Shown: positions 1 to 7,996, counted from the stretch's first letter. The stretch is 64,000 nucleotides of DNA from an uncultured Parabacteroides sp. (GCA_949295065.1 CASFJQ010000007.1:1-64000), one strand, 5' to 3'. The notes: generated from the sequence alone by a model not told the origin. Numbers and translations: made by a program.

Positions 1-1
1 A

Positions 2-97
2 ATCCCGGAACATGCTTGCCAGTATATCATAAAATCCCAGGCTATGGCGTGGTTACTGAAGCAGGAGTTTGATAAGTGGGGGGAGATGAGGGCGTGA
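2..97 (+). CDS. 3' end of an unknown CDS (partial)
   Basis: An open frame enters from the left edge and ends at a TGA at 95-97, giving 31 residues that finish KWGEMRA. A stem-loop follows 15 bases later, as expected at a gene end. The fragment is too short and too plain (mixed charged and aromatic residues) to name a family. It may be the last gene of the accessory stretch to the left. Confidence 0.5.
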   Translation: MPEHACQYIIKSQAMAWLLKQEFDKWGEMRA

Positions 98-112
98 GAG
101 GAGAAAATATAA

Positions 113-146
113 AAAGAGGTTGAGTCAAAATAGGCACAACCTCTTT
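113..146. terminator. bidirectional terminator
   Basis: A 10-bp stem (AAAGAGGTTG with CAACCTCTTT) encloses a 14-base loop. It has an A-rich left flank and a T-rich right flank, so it can end both the gene arriving from the left and the HTH gene on the minus strand. Confidence 0.7.
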
Positions 147-179
147 CTGAACTATATTGCTGATTTATATCTGGATGTA

Positions 180-1424
180 CTATAAGTTGTTATTTAGTTC
201 CTTTTTCAGAAGTTCCTTTTTTTGGTTAGCCAAATAATAATGCTTGTATATGTCAAATAGTCTATTTTGTTGTAAAACATAAGAATACATAGTTTGGCAA
301 TCTTCGCAGCTAACCTCAGTTGTATCTTCTAATTCGTTATAGTATGAACCAGCTTTCTTTTTAAGCTTTTTTATGTAATCGTCAATTTCTGATTGCAGAC
401 TACTGTCTGATTCGAATAATTTACTGGTTATGAATTTATTATAAATGTATTCGATATAATTGGGTGAATATGAGAAAATACGGCCTTGACAGAAGCTGTA
501 TATTTGTTGTAGATGAAAATTAGCGTTAAAAATTATTCTAACAAGTGTTGGATATGATTCTGGTGGCCATTTTAGAATATCATCTTCATTAGCTACGATT
601 TTCATATAATCAAAGTCCTTTGATTTGAATATGAATACATTTAAAGGATTCTCATCTGAAGAGTTTAATGTTTTGGAGAAAACATTTTGATATGATAATA
701 TATTATTATTATCAATTTCTTTAGCGTACTCTTCAAAGTTTATGGTTTTATATAATTCGGAAATATTGTTTACTAAGTTTAGTTTCTTGTAGATTGTCCT
801 TGCTATTTTTCCTCTGGCCTTTTCCGAAGTTTTAGTAAATTCCGAAAATCCAAACAATTGTGCTAATCTAATAAACTCTTCTGAATTATAATCCTTTTTA
901 TCAATGTTTATATCCTCTAGTTCGTTCGAAAGAAGAAAGTACCATGAACAGAGAGAAAAACAGAAGATGGCAGTGTCATTCATTATAATGTTTTTAAAAT
1001 AGCACTGAGGCGACTTTATATCAACAGATTCTGATAATAAGATATATACAGATTTATAATTGATTTCTAAATCATTACTACCCTCTACAAGCTTTGAGAT
1101 ATATTCATTAATATCGTATAAACTGATAAATGAGAATACTTTAATTATATCGATTTCTATGTTATTTTCAACTGCATATTTAGCTATGTCGTATGAAAGG
1201 CTGACTATTTTTTCATTTTTCTCATAGTCTATGAATAAAAAAGTTTTGTTTAAATAATAAAATAATCGTTTGTCGGTTATTGAGCCACCTCGTTCCACAC
1301 CATTAAGTACACCAATTGAAAATTTATCATTAATATCTGAATTAATTGAAATTTCCTCAGAAAACATAGCCTGTGTCAAGAAACAGGCTTCCCTGTATTT
1401 TTTTAAAAGTTCGTGAAGTTGCAT
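180..1424 (-). CDS. XRE-like HTH protein with large unknown C-terminal region
   Basis: This encodes 414 aa. I start it at the ATG at 1424 (MQLHELLKKYRE) because a TATCTTTG promoter element lies at 1449-1456, inside the longer frame that opens at 1538. Residues 1-60 resemble an XRE-type helix-turn-helix (LLKKYREACFLTQAMFSEEI, then a VLNGVERGG turn). The remaining ~350 residues are AT-rich in codon use, lack membrane segments and match nothing I recognise. I see no HEXXH or nuclease motif. A C-terminal CEDC pair could bind metal but is isolated. The gene is divergent from a small zinc-ribbon gene, so it may regulate its neighbour or itself; that is inference from position only. Confidence 0.65.
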   Translation of the reverse strand: MQLHELLKKYREACFLTQAMFSEEISINSDINDKFSIGVLNGVERGGSITDKRLFYYLNKTFLFIDYEKNEKIVSLSYDIAKYAVENNIEIDIIKVFSFISLYDINEYISKLVEGSNDLEINYKSVYILLSESVDIKSPQCYFKNIIMNDTAIFCFSLCSWYFLLSNELEDINIDKKDYNSEEFIRLAQLFGFSEFTKTSEKARGKIARTIYKKLNLVNNISELYKTINFEEYAKEIDNNNILSYQNVFSKTLNSSDENPLNVFIFKSKDFDYMKIVANEDDILKWPPESYPTLVRIIFNANFHLQQIYSFCQGRIFSYSPNYIEYIYNKFITSKLFESDSSLQSEIDDYIKKLKKKAGSYYNELEDTTEVSCEDCQTMYSYVLQQNRLFDIYKHYYLANQKKELLKKELNNNL

Positions 1425-1448
1425 ATATTGAATTATTTTATGTTCGTG

Positions 1449-1477
1449 CAAAGATAAAAAAAATACTTTATTGAAAA
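1449..1477 (-). promoter_or_regulatory. promoter of the HTH gene
   Basis: TATCTTTG on the minus strand at 1456-1449 matches the Bacteroidetes -7 element TAnnTTTG. A TTTTC lies near the -33 position. The ATG at 1424 is 25 bases downstream. Confidence 0.6.
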
Positions 1478-1559
1478 TGCTTATGTGATAATTATTATGT
1501 GATAACTCTATTGAAATACTAAAAAAAAGAAAACACACATAAAAAAATCCAGATAAAAT

Positions 1560-1590
1560 TTTGGAGATAAAAAATTTAACCTTACATTTG
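1560..1590 (+). promoter_or_regulatory. promoter of the zinc-ribbon gene
   Basis: TTTG at 1560-1563, exactly 19 bases, then TACATTTG at 1583-1590. This is a textbook Bacteroidetes promoter, divergent from the HTH promoter. A 7-bp stem-loop (ACCTGCT, loop AACA, AGCAGGT at 1612-1629) sits in the leader. Confidence 0.75.
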
Positions 1591-1645
1591 CATCAAATTA
1601 GTATTAACCTAACCTGCTAACAAGCAGGTCTAATAAAATTAGCAA

Positions 1646-1987
1646 ATGAGAAGAGAAGATTTAAAATTTGGATTAAACAGCTTGGTCGACGTTGCTTTTA
1701 TTTATATGAATAGACCAGGTATAGGGAAAAACTCTGTGAGAAGCCACAGAAGGAAGGATGGGCGCTTGAAAATAAAACATAGTAAAGTTTCCGCAAATGA
1801 GACAGTGGTGTCGATAGTAAATAATAATCACGAGGATGTTCGAGCGTACAGGTGTCCAAAGTGTAGTTTTTACCATGTCGGAAGGGGGCACGATTCGCGC
1901 ACTTCTTTTTACCACTACTTAAAAGAAGGCGGTGGTATAGATGATATTATAGATGTTATTTCAGGCATTAGAATTCTTTTTAGATAG
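1646..1987 (+). CDS. small zinc-ribbon-like protein, unknown function
   Basis: This encodes 113 aa, rich in basic residues at the N terminus (VRSHRRKDGRLKIKH, residues 32-46). In the middle is YRCPKCSFYHVGR, a CPxC pair followed by a His, as in half zinc ribbons of small nucleic-acid-binding proteins. There is no signal peptide or membrane segment. The start follows a clear promoter (1560-1590), so the gene is probably expressed. It lies 28 bases before the next small gene and probably shares a transcript with it. No specific function can be assigned; DNA or RNA binding is a guess from charge and the Cys/His motif. Confidence 0.65.
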   Translation: MRREDLKFGLNSLVDVAFIYMNRPGIGKNSVRSHRRKDGRLKIKHSKVSANETVVSIVNNNHEDVRAYRCPKCSFYHVGRGHDSRTSFYHYLKEGGGIDDIIDVISGIRILFR

Positions 1988-2015
1988 ATAATATTAACAC
2001 TAATTATTAAAAAAA

Positions 2016-2225
2016 ATGAGTATCACAAAAAAGGAAATTGCGTATGGTGCGCTTAAGAGCTTCGGGAAAGGAAAAAAGTTTACCAAAGGAGACGTTTATA
2101 AGACTGTTGCAGGAACAGTCTTAGAATCGACTTTCTCGTGGATTTTCACTTCGTTCGTTAAGCTTTGCTTGGTCGAAGAGGTAGGGAAAGGAAGGCATGG
2201 TGCGAAAATTTATAAACGAAGATAA
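2016..2225 (+). CDS. small basic protein, unknown function
   Basis: This encodes 69 aa with high Lys/Arg content (KKEIAYGALKSFGKGKKFTKGDVYKTV). The pattern, a helix, a second helix after FTKGDVYKTVAG and a closing basic GRHGAKIYKRR tail, resembles a minimal winged-helix protein, but I cannot confirm a family. It follows the zinc-ribbon gene by 28 bases on the same strand, and a hairpin lies 32 bases after its stop, so the pair looks like a two-gene unit. Confidence 0.55.
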   Translation: MSITKKEIAYGALKSFGKGKKFTKGDVYKTVAGTVLESTFSWIFTSFVKLCLVEEVGKGRHGAKIYKRR

Positions 2226-2256
2226 AAATGCGCAAATTTAGCAAATAATCACAGCT

Positions 2257-2285
2257 AAAGCCAGTACTTTCAAAATACTGGCTTT
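2257..2285 (+). terminator. terminator-like hairpin
   Basis: A perfect 10-bp stem (AAAGCCAGTA with TACTGGCTTT) has a 9-base loop and follows the stop at 2225. The T-tract is short, so termination strength is uncertain. Confidence 0.55.
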
Positions 2286-2310
2286 AATTATACTATAAAT
2301 AATATAAAAT

Positions 2311-2730
2311 ATGAAAAAGTTTGTTATACTCGGATTGCTATTATTATCCTTTTTGTCTGCCAAAGCTAATCAAAAAAGTTTGTTGGTCTTTAAAAGCGTT
2401 TTCAAAACAGATTCAAGATTAGTTGATCCAACAAAGAATGCGCTGGAGAATATGAAGCTAATTTCTACTGAAGGAGGCATCATGGTCGAGATCGACGAAA
2501 AAAAAATTACTATTTTATTTCAAGAGACTGGAGATAAGATTCTATTGAATGTTAAAAAGAATATTTCGGAAGACGAGAGTAGAAGAACATATTTATGTGA
2601 AATTGTTAACAAGCAAGGTTCTGAGGAGTGTATCGTTTGCGAGAATAAGAAGCGTCGTTATTTTATTTTGTTTTATCGAGAATCTAAAGTTATATACTTA
2701 TTCACAGATACAGATAGAAGTTTTTCATAA
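2311..2730 (+). CDS. secreted small protein, unknown function
   Basis: This encodes 139 aa. Residues 1-19 form a Sec signal peptide (MKKFVILGLLLLSFLSAKA, cleavage after AKA). The mature part is about 120 residues, mixed beta, with two Cys near CEIVNKQGSEECIVCENKKRR that could form a disulfide. There is no lipobox. An overlapping frame (2549-2764) is weaker. The +1 and +2 frames run on slightly differently at the 3' end, so a late frameshift changing the C terminus cannot be excluded. Function unknown; it stands between hairpins in the accessory stretch. Confidence 0.6.
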   Translation: MKKFVILGLLLLSFLSAKANQKSLLVFKSVFKTDSRLVDPTKNALENMKLISTEGGIMVEIDEKKITILFQETGDKILLNVKKNISEDESRRTYLCEIVNKQGSEECIVCENKKRRYFILFYRESKVIYLFTDTDRSFS

Positions 2731-2850
2731 AGTTCGAAGGAAAGTATCTTATTTTTACCGTTAGTCGATTAGGCGGAGAAAAAGGTCAAATTGGCAACTA
2801 TAAATATTATTATTGAGGAAAATTTAAACAGGCTTTAAAAAATAAAAATT

Positions 2851-3735
2851 ATGGATAAAGGAAATATAACATCAGCTTATCTTAATTCGGGTAATAAATG
2901 TTGGCTAGCCGGTCAATATGAAGAAGCCGCAAGGTTGTATCGTTATGCAGCTGAGCTAGGCAATGCTGAAGCTCAGTTTAATTTGGCTATTTGTTACGAA
3001 AATGGTAAGGGAGTAGAAGAAGATGCTGAAAAAGCTGTTAAATGGTTTCGTCTAGCTGCAGAATTAGGGGATGCTGATGCACAATATAATTTGGGGTTGT
3101 GTTATATGCATGCAAAAGGTGTTGAGTATGATGCGGAAGAAGCTGTTAAATGGGAGCGTGAATCTGCAAAGCAAGGCAATGCTGACGCTCAATATAATTT
3201 AGGAGTTTGTTATAAATATGGTTTGGGGGTAGAAGAAGATGCTGAAGAAGCTGTAAAATGGTTTCGTCTTGCAGCAGAATTAGGCGATGCTAAGGCACAA
3301 TTCTATTTAGGTGTTTTCTATGAGAATGGTGAAGTTGTAAAAGAAGATACAGAGGAAGCTTTTAAATGGTATTGCTTGGCTGCCGATCAAGGTTTTGTTG
3401 AGGCTCAATATAGATTAGCTGAATATTATGCTAAAGGCTATGTTGTAGAACAAGATTGGGAAGAGTCCTCAAAGTGGTTACGTTTGGTAGCCGAACAAGG
3501 ATATGCTGAAGCACAATGCAAATTGGGAACTTATTACGAAAATGGCTGGGGTGTAGAGGAGAATGCAGAAGAGGCAGCAAACTTGTATCGAAAAGCAGCT
3601 GAGCAAGGTGATTCCGAAGCGCAAAATTATTTGGCAATGTGCTATGAAAATGGTTACGGCGTTGAACAAAATATGGATAAAGCCAAAGAATTGTATAGGA
3701 AAGCATCCGAAAATAGTTATGAGGAGATGGAATAA
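2851..3735 (+). CDS. Sel1-repeat (SEL1-like TPR) protein
   Basis: This encodes 294 aa made almost entirely of Sel1-like repeats. After a partial N-terminal unit there are seven 36-residue repeats of the form A(E/D)AQxNLGxCYENGxGVEEDAEEAVKWxRxAAEqGd, from about residue 39 to 290. Such solenoids bind other proteins; in bacteria they occur in signalling and host-interaction proteins. No signal peptide or membrane segment is visible, so a cytoplasmic scaffold is the simplest reading. The repeats are very alike at protein level (units 1 and 3 nearly identical), suggesting recent internal duplication. A strong hairpin follows the stop. Confidence 0.9.
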   Translation: MDKGNITSAYLNSGNKCWLAGQYEEAARLYRYAAELGNAEAQFNLAICYENGKGVEEDAEKAVKWFRLAAELGDADAQYNLGLCYMHAKGVEYDAEEAVKWERESAKQGNADAQYNLGVCYKYGLGVEEDAEEAVKWFRLAAELGDAKAQFYLGVFYENGEVVKEDTEEAFKWYCLAADQGFVEAQYRLAEYYAKGYVVEQDWEESSKWLRLVAEQGYAEAQCKLGTYYENGWGVEENAEEAANLYRKAAEQGDSEAQNYLAMCYENGYGVEQNMDKAKELYRKASENSYEEME

Positions 3736-3737
3736 AA

Positions 3738-3766
3738 GTAGGCAAGCATTAAAACTGCTTGCCTAC
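3738..3766 (+). terminator. terminator of the Sel1 gene
   Basis: An 11-bp perfect stem (GTAGGCAAGCA with TGCTTGCCTAC) with a 7-base loop starts 3 bases after the stop codon and is followed by a short T-run (TCAGTTTTCTC). Confidence 0.75.
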
Positions 3767-3808
3767 TCAGTTTTCTCAAGATTACAAGAGTTATTTGAAT
3801 CGTAATTC

Positions 3809-3936
3809 AAACTGTGTCAATCCTTAACAAGCCTGATTATTTCTAATATTACTTTTCTGATAAAAATTGAAAAATCAGATGTGTTTAAAGCTATATAGAA
3901 TTTTTAAAAAGATAAACTAAATGTTTGACACAGTTT
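3809..3936. mobile_element. 128-bp element with 12-bp terminal inverted repeats (MITE or IS remnant?)
   Basis: AAACTGTGTCAA at 3809-3820 is repeated as its exact reverse complement TTGACACAGTTT at 3925-3936. The interior is AT-rich and non-coding. I see no clean target-site duplication. The size and ends fit a miniature inverted-repeat element or the fused ends of a deleted IS. Confidence 0.4.
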
Positions 3937-3978
3937 TATTTACATAACCGAATAACCAAAACGATATCATGAAAGACA

Positions 3979-4236
3979 TTATTGCCCCCTCTCAACCAAC
4001 CTCCTAAACTCCTCAATAATATTCCTGCCCATATTAATCCTTGTGCTATCAACTTTTCTGATTTCAACCGGAGAGACAGCATCTTTGTATTTGGCTTTGC
4101 CGAGGCGGATTTTCATATCATCCAGATTCCCTGTAATATTTATACCCATTTTGAAAGGAATAGGAGATTTGAGCTGCTTCTACAAGCTATTCAACATAGA
4201 AGAGATGCTGTCTTTCTGGAAATCAGTCTTGATATT
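3979..4236 (-). pseudogene. decayed 3' end of an unknown gene
   Basis: On the minus strand a readable frame ends at a TAA at 3979-3981 with a charged, protein-like tail (VDSTRINMGRNIIEEFRR, then LVERGQ). It is open back to a TAG at 4180-4182. Beyond that stop the same frame continues with plausible sequence (KTDFQKDSISSMLNSL) to a TGA at 4237. A 56-codon ORF from the ATG at 4149 is the intact part. Either this is a tiny gene or the remnant of a longer one broken by the TAG. It lies next to the inverted-repeat element at 3809-3936, consistent with an old insertion or deletion. Confidence 0.35.
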
Positions 4237-4305
4237 TCATGTTGTAGATTGCCCAAAGCACAAAATCAGTCTAGCGTATTTTCTGAATGATTTTTAATTA
4301 ATAAC

Positions 4306-4329
4306 CCACATGCACCCCCATGCATGTGG
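4306..4329 (-). terminator. hairpin downstream of the pseudouridine synthase
   Basis: A perfect 9-bp stem (CCACATGCA with TGCATGTGG) with a 6-base loop lies 36 bases past the minus-strand stop at 4365. An A/T-rich run follows on the minus strand. Confidence 0.55.
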
Positions 4330-4364
4330 AAAAACAAGAATATATTATCCGGAATTATATTTCC

Positions 4365-5048
4365 TTACTCAACACTTCTCCCCTCGCCCAACGCCTTCCA
4401 CAGCTTATCATCAGGGATTGGCGCCACTATATGAATTGGAAGTTTGGAAACAGGATGAATGAAATCAGCGCTGCGGGAATGAAGGCTGATGCCGCCGTCG
4501 CGGTTAGAACGGTCGAAGCCATATTTCAAATCGCCTTTAATCGGGCAGCCCATTTTTGCCAACTGGCAACGGATTTGATGATGACGGCCGGTTTTAAGGT
4601 CGATTTCCAAAAGATAATAATTATCAGATTTTGATATGACCTTATAGTGCAGGATGGCTTTCTTGGAATTGGGGCGTTCGGTGTCGTAGGCAAAGCTTTT
4701 GTTTTGTTTTTCGTTTCTGACAAGCCAGTTTACCAGCTCACCTTCTTCTTTTGGCGGACGGTTCTTCACAATAGCCCAATAGGTTTTCTTTACGCCTCCA
4801 ACACGAAACATTTCGTTCAGACGCGAAAGTGCCTTGCTTGTTTTGGCAAATATGACAACTCCACTCACCGGACGGTCCAGACGATGGGTAACTCCGATAA
4901 AGACATTTCCGGGCTTGTTGTATTTCTCCTTAAGCCATTCCTTCACTATCTCGGACAGTGGCTTATCGCCTGTTTTGTCTCCCTGAACGATTTCGCGGCA
5001 AGTTTTGTTGACTGCTATTATATGATTGTCTTCGTAAATTACGTCCAT
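4365..5048 (-). CDS. RluA-family RNA pseudouridine synthase
   Basis: This 227-aa enzyme isomerises uridine to pseudouridine in rRNA or tRNA. The family signature HRLDRPVSG is at residues 55-63, with Asp58 the expected catalytic residue. The KTGRHHQIR motif near residue 155 and the GDLKYG stretch are also typical. There is no N-terminal S4 domain, so it belongs to the short RluA/TruC-like branch rather than RluB/RsuA; the exact target base cannot be read from sequence. It is the last gene of a minus-strand group, separated from fabG by 184 bases that contain a repeat hairpin, so it may have its own promoter. Confidence 0.9.
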   Translation of the reverse strand: MDVIYEDNHIIAVNKTCREIVQGDKTGDKPLSEIVKEWLKEKYNKPGNVFIGVTHRLDRPVSGVVIFAKTSKALSRLNEMFRVGGVKKTYWAIVKNRPPKEEGELVNWLVRNEKQNKSFAYDTERPNSKKAILHYKVISKSDNYYLLEIDLKTGRHHQIRCQLAKMGCPIKGDLKYGFDRSNRDGGISLHSRSADFIHPVSKLPIHIVAPIPDDKLWKALGEGRSVE

Positions 5049-5060
5049 TGAACTATAAAA

Positions 5061-5234
5061 TTGATAAGTTTCGCAAGCTCAACTTAAAAGTTGACAAGGC
5101 TTCAGAAACAAGTTGACAAGAATTTTTAAACACAGAGACACAGAGAACACAGAGATTTTTTATTCAAAACTCTGAGGCCTCTGTGTTTGATTTTTCTGTT
5201 TAACACAAGTTGGGGACAACCTGCGAAACTTATT
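5061..5234. repeat. nested intergenic inverted repeat with CACAGAG hairpin (copy A)
   Basis: Outer arms ATAAGTTTCGCA (from 5064) and TGCGAAACTTAT (to 5233) enclose TTGACAAG repeats. Innermost is an imperfect hairpin of CACAGAG units at 5128-5188. It lies between fabG and the pseudouridine synthase. Confidence 0.7.
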
Positions 5235-5979
5235 ACATATTCATACCACCATCAACCTGGATAACTTGTCCTGATACGTAAGAAGACATATCTGAAGCCA
5301 GGAATGTAGCGATGTTTGCAACATCTTCAGGAGTACCGCCACGGCGCAAAGGAATCTTCTTGCACCATTCTTCACGAACTTCTTCAGACAAAGCAGCTGT
5401 CATGTCTGTGATAATGAAGCCCGGGGCAATAGCGTTTGCACGGATGCCGCGAGAACCCAATTCCTGAGCGATTGATTTAGCCAAACCTATCATACCTGCT
5501 TTTGAAGCTGAGTAGTTGCACTGTCCGGCATTTCCATGAACACCAACAACAGAAGCCATGTTGATAATGCTTCCTGAGCGCTGTTTCATCATGATTGGAG
5601 TACATGCGTGGATAAAGTTGAACGCTGACTTAAGGTTTACATTCAACACTGCATCCCACTGTCCTTCGCTCATACGCATCATCAAACCGTCTTTTGTGAT
5701 ACCTGCGTTGTTTACAAGGATATCCACACGTCCGAAATCTTTAAGAATTTCAGCCACTACGTTATGAGTATCTTCAAAATTGGCTGCATTTGAAGCATAA
5801 CCTTTTGCCTTTACTCCGTAAGCTTCAAGCTCTGCCTGAGTTGCCAAACCGTTTTCGTCGATTACCAAATCAGTAAAAGCTACGTTTGCTCCTTCAGAAG
5901 CGAACTTCAAAGCTACTGCCTTACCAATACCGCGTGCAGCACCGGTTACAATGGCTACTTTTCCTTCTAATAGTTTCAT
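5233..5979 (-). CDS. fabG: 3-oxoacyl-[acyl-carrier-protein] reductase
   Basis: This encodes 248 aa, the normal length for FabG, a cytoplasmic short-chain dehydrogenase that reduces 3-ketoacyl-ACP with NADPH in fatty-acid elongation. The cofactor motif TGAARGIG is at 12-19 and NNAG at 90-93. The catalytic Ser143, Tyr156 and Lys160 (YSASK) are all present, and the C terminus (VSGQVIQVDGGMNM) is typical. Upstream on the same strand are a FabH-like synthase and a TetR regulator, consistent with a fatty-acid locus. CACAGAG repeat hairpins lie on both sides. Confidence 0.95.
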   Translation of the reverse strand: MKLLEGKVAIVTGAARGIGKAVALKFASEGANVAFTDLVIDENGLATQAELEAYGVKAKGYASNAANFEDTHNVVAEILKDFGRVDILVNNAGITKDGLMMRMSEGQWDAVLNVNLKSAFNFIHACTPIMMKQRSGSIINMASVVGVHGNAGQCNYSASKAGMIGLAKSIAQELGSRGIRANAIAPGFIITDMTAALSEEVREEWCKKIPLRRGGTPEDVANIATFLASDMSSYVSGQVIQVDGGMNM

Positions 5980-6026
5980 GATTATCTTTTTTTACTTGAT
6001 TTTGCAAGTTGGGTTGTTGCAAATTT

Positions 6027-6086
6027 AAACACAGAGACACAGAGAACACGGAGATATTACCTCTGCGGCTTTGTGCCTCTGTGTTT
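6027..6086. repeat. CACAGAG hairpin (copy B)
   Basis: AAACACAGAGACACAGAGAA at 6027-6046 continues to CACGGAG. It pairs imperfectly with CTCTGCGGCTTTGTGCCTCT followed by GTGTTT at 6061-6086. It is nearly identical to the arm at 5128-5154 on the other side of fabG. Confidence 0.75.
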
Positions 6087-6178
6087 GATGTTTTGCAAAC
6101 CTTCTTGCGAAACCTGGTTTATTTATTAAATATTTATTTCTGTATTATTATACTATTCCGGCTTTATGCCTCAGTTTC

Positions 6179-7123
6179 TCAACATTTGATAAGGCAAGCG
6201 CCGGTTGAATAGCCTCCGCCAAAAACTGTAAGGGCAACCAAATCACCTTTCTTGAAGTTTTCGGCATTCTGCGCATACACCAAAGCAGAGCTTACGGAAC
6301 CGGTGTTGCCAAGTTCTTCGATGTTGTGAAGGAACTTTTCTTCCGGCAAATTAAGCTGCTTGGCGATGTTCGACATAATGCGCATATTTGCCTGGTGACC
6401 GATGAAATAGCTCAAATCATCAAATGTATAGTTGTTCTTTTCCAACAGATATAATACATTCTTAGGCATATATGTGCAAGCCTGCATGAACACGTCACGA
6501 CCTTCAGGCATCATGATACCGCCATCGCGAGGACGAAGATGCACAGCCTGAGGAGCTTTTGGGAGATAGCCCAAGCCCTGAGTGTAAACATCAAGCACTT
6601 CGGCATCGCTGTCTGTCACTCTTTCTTTTGAAATAAAGAAAGCAGCGGCTGCGTCGCCCCACAAATGTCCGGCTTTCGGGTCTGTTTCGTTTGAATATGC
6701 AGAGTTCTTGTCTGCGCCAAGCACCAATGCTTTTGTAGCCTTGCCCATAGCGAAATATCCTTCCACAACTTCAAGCGCATTGATGAAAGAAGAACAAGCT
6801 GATGAAAGATACAATGCCTTTGCGTTTGTTATATTAAACTCGTACTGCGCGTTGTGAGCTGCAGTGGCAACTGTATCATATGGTGAATAGGATGCTGAAA
6901 TAATCAAATCCACCTCTGTTATGTCATACGGCAGTTTTGGAAGAGCATTTCTAATGGCAGCCATGCTCATTGTGTTGATATTCTCCTCCGGTTTCGCCTT
7001 CGAACGGGTACGAATTCCCGTGCGCTGCTCTATCCATTCACTGGTTAGCCCATTCAATTCTAAAAAATGTTGGTTATCGACCCGGTCTTCAGGTACATAA
7101 TAACCTGTTGCGTTCACATACAT
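6179..7123 (-). CDS. beta-ketoacyl-ACP synthase III-like (FabH family)
   Basis: This 314-aa thiolase-fold enzyme condenses an acyl-CoA starter with malonyl-ACP. The FabH triad is intact: Cys110 (SSACSSF), His243 (IGHQANMRI) and Asn273 (LGNTGSVSS). Also present are the N-terminal WIEQRTGIRTR and the GGGYSTGA glycine-rich end. It follows a TetR gene by 15 bases and precedes fabG. The family contains both housekeeping FabH and paralogues with other starters. The coupling to a TetR regulator makes a regulated or specialised role possible, so I leave the symbol empty. Confidence 0.9.
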   Translation of the reverse strand: MYVNATGYYVPEDRVDNQHFLELNGLTSEWIEQRTGIRTRSKAKPEENINTMSMAAIRNALPKLPYDITEVDLIISASYSPYDTVATAAHNAQYEFNITNAKALYLSSACSSFINALEVVEGYFAMGKATKALVLGADKNSAYSNETDPKAGHLWGDAAAAFFISKERVTDSDAEVLDVYTQGLGYLPKAPQAVHLRPRDGGIMMPEGRDVFMQACTYMPKNVLYLLEKNNYTFDDLSYFIGHQANMRIMSNIAKQLNLPEEKFLHNIEELGNTGSVSSALVYAQNAENFKKGDLVALTVFGGGYSTGACLIKC

Positions 7124-7138
7124 TACGTCTTCTAGTTA

Positions 7139-7732
7139 TTACTTTATCTTTATACCGTTAAAGATAAGATTTATTACATTATCTCTTCTTTTTATTCTTT
7201 TACTTATACTGTCGCCCATCACGCCTCTGATGTATGGCACTTCAAGTCCTTTCAAAGCATGATGCAGCACAAGAGCAGTTATCTCGGTGTCGGGCATGGA
7301 AAAGATGCCTTCCTTGACTCCGTCGTCCAATATATTTTTAAGCAATTTTACTTCAAGAGCATCGAAATCCTTGCGTACTTTCTCCACTCTCCAGATATCT
7401 CTGAAAAACGTGGCACGCAATGTTCCGTTCCTGAACACCAAAGCTTTAATCGCATCCAATCTGGTATATATAAATGTTATCAGTTTTTCATCGGCTGGCA
7501 ATGTTTTTTCTGACACATCCATAAGAACTCGATGCAACTGAGACAATTCAGACTCGACAACAGCCAGATATATTTCATTCTTATTCTTGAAATATGTATA
7601 GAGTGTACGCCTGCCTTTGCCCGAAGCTTGTGCAATATCGTTCATTGTTATATTATCGACTCCCATGCGGGCAAACAACTGTCTGGCCACATCAACTAAC
7701 ATGTCACGTGTTTTTGAAACTGTCATCGGCAT
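7139..7732 (-). CDS. TetR-family transcriptional regulator
   Basis: This encodes 197 aa. The N-terminal TetR DNA-binding domain is clear: RDMLVDVARQLFARMGVDNI, then MNDIAQASGKGRRTLYTYFKNKNEIY at about 9-57. The C-terminal ligand-binding part is helical and ends with a basic segment. Translation could begin at Met1 or Met3. A TATTTTTG element at 7764-7771 (minus) provides a promoter. Lying directly before the FabH-like and fabG genes, it most likely senses an acyl-type ligand and controls this group and itself; that is inference. Confidence 0.88.
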   Translation of the reverse strand: MPMTVSKTRDMLVDVARQLFARMGVDNITMNDIAQASGKGRRTLYTYFKNKNEIYLAVVESELSQLHRVLMDVSEKTLPADEKLITFIYTRLDAIKALVFRNGTLRATFFRDIWRVEKVRKDFDALEVKLLKNILDDGVKEGIFSMPDTEITALVLHHALKGLEVPYIRGVMGDSISKRIKRRDNVINLIFNGIKIK

Positions 7733-7822
7733 TACTATTGCACAATTTTATTCATTTTGCGCACAAAAATATGGAAAAAAGCTGGTATATACCAAGCCTT
7801 ACAAAAAAAAACTTGCAAAATA

Positions 7823-7853
7823 TTTGTGAACTAAAAAAAAGTTCATACCTTTG
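7823..7853 (+). promoter_or_regulatory. promoter of initiator tRNA copy 1
   Basis: TTTG at 7823-7826, 19 bases, then TACCTTTG at 7846-7853. The region from TACCTTTG to the tRNA is nearly identical to that before the second copy at 47392. Confidence 0.85.
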
Positions 7854-7884
7854 CACTCGCAATCGGGAATGATTGATACTACAT

Positions 7885-7956
<72 letters not shown>

Positions 7957-7964
7957 CGACAAAA

Positions 7965-7996
7965 AGCGTATAGAACTTATCTATACGCTTTTTTTT
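7965..7996 (+). terminator. terminator after tRNA copy 1
   Basis: A 10-bp stem (AGCGTATAGA with TCTATACGCT) with a 5-base loop is followed by a run of eight Ts. Confidence 0.85.

Noticed and set aside
2851..3735. CRISPR-like direct repeats
   Set aside because: The repeats are in frame, 108 bp long and encode Sel1 units; there are no spacers of even size and no cas genes.
1..4300. Prophage or integrative element
   Set aside because: No integrase, terminase, capsid, relaxase or attachment duplication is visible; only AT-rich unknown genes, so I call it an accessory stretch only.
4320..4634. Plus-strand open frame over the pseudouridine synthase
   Set aside because: The minus-strand frame has the full RluA motif set; the plus frame is a shadow without recognisable features.
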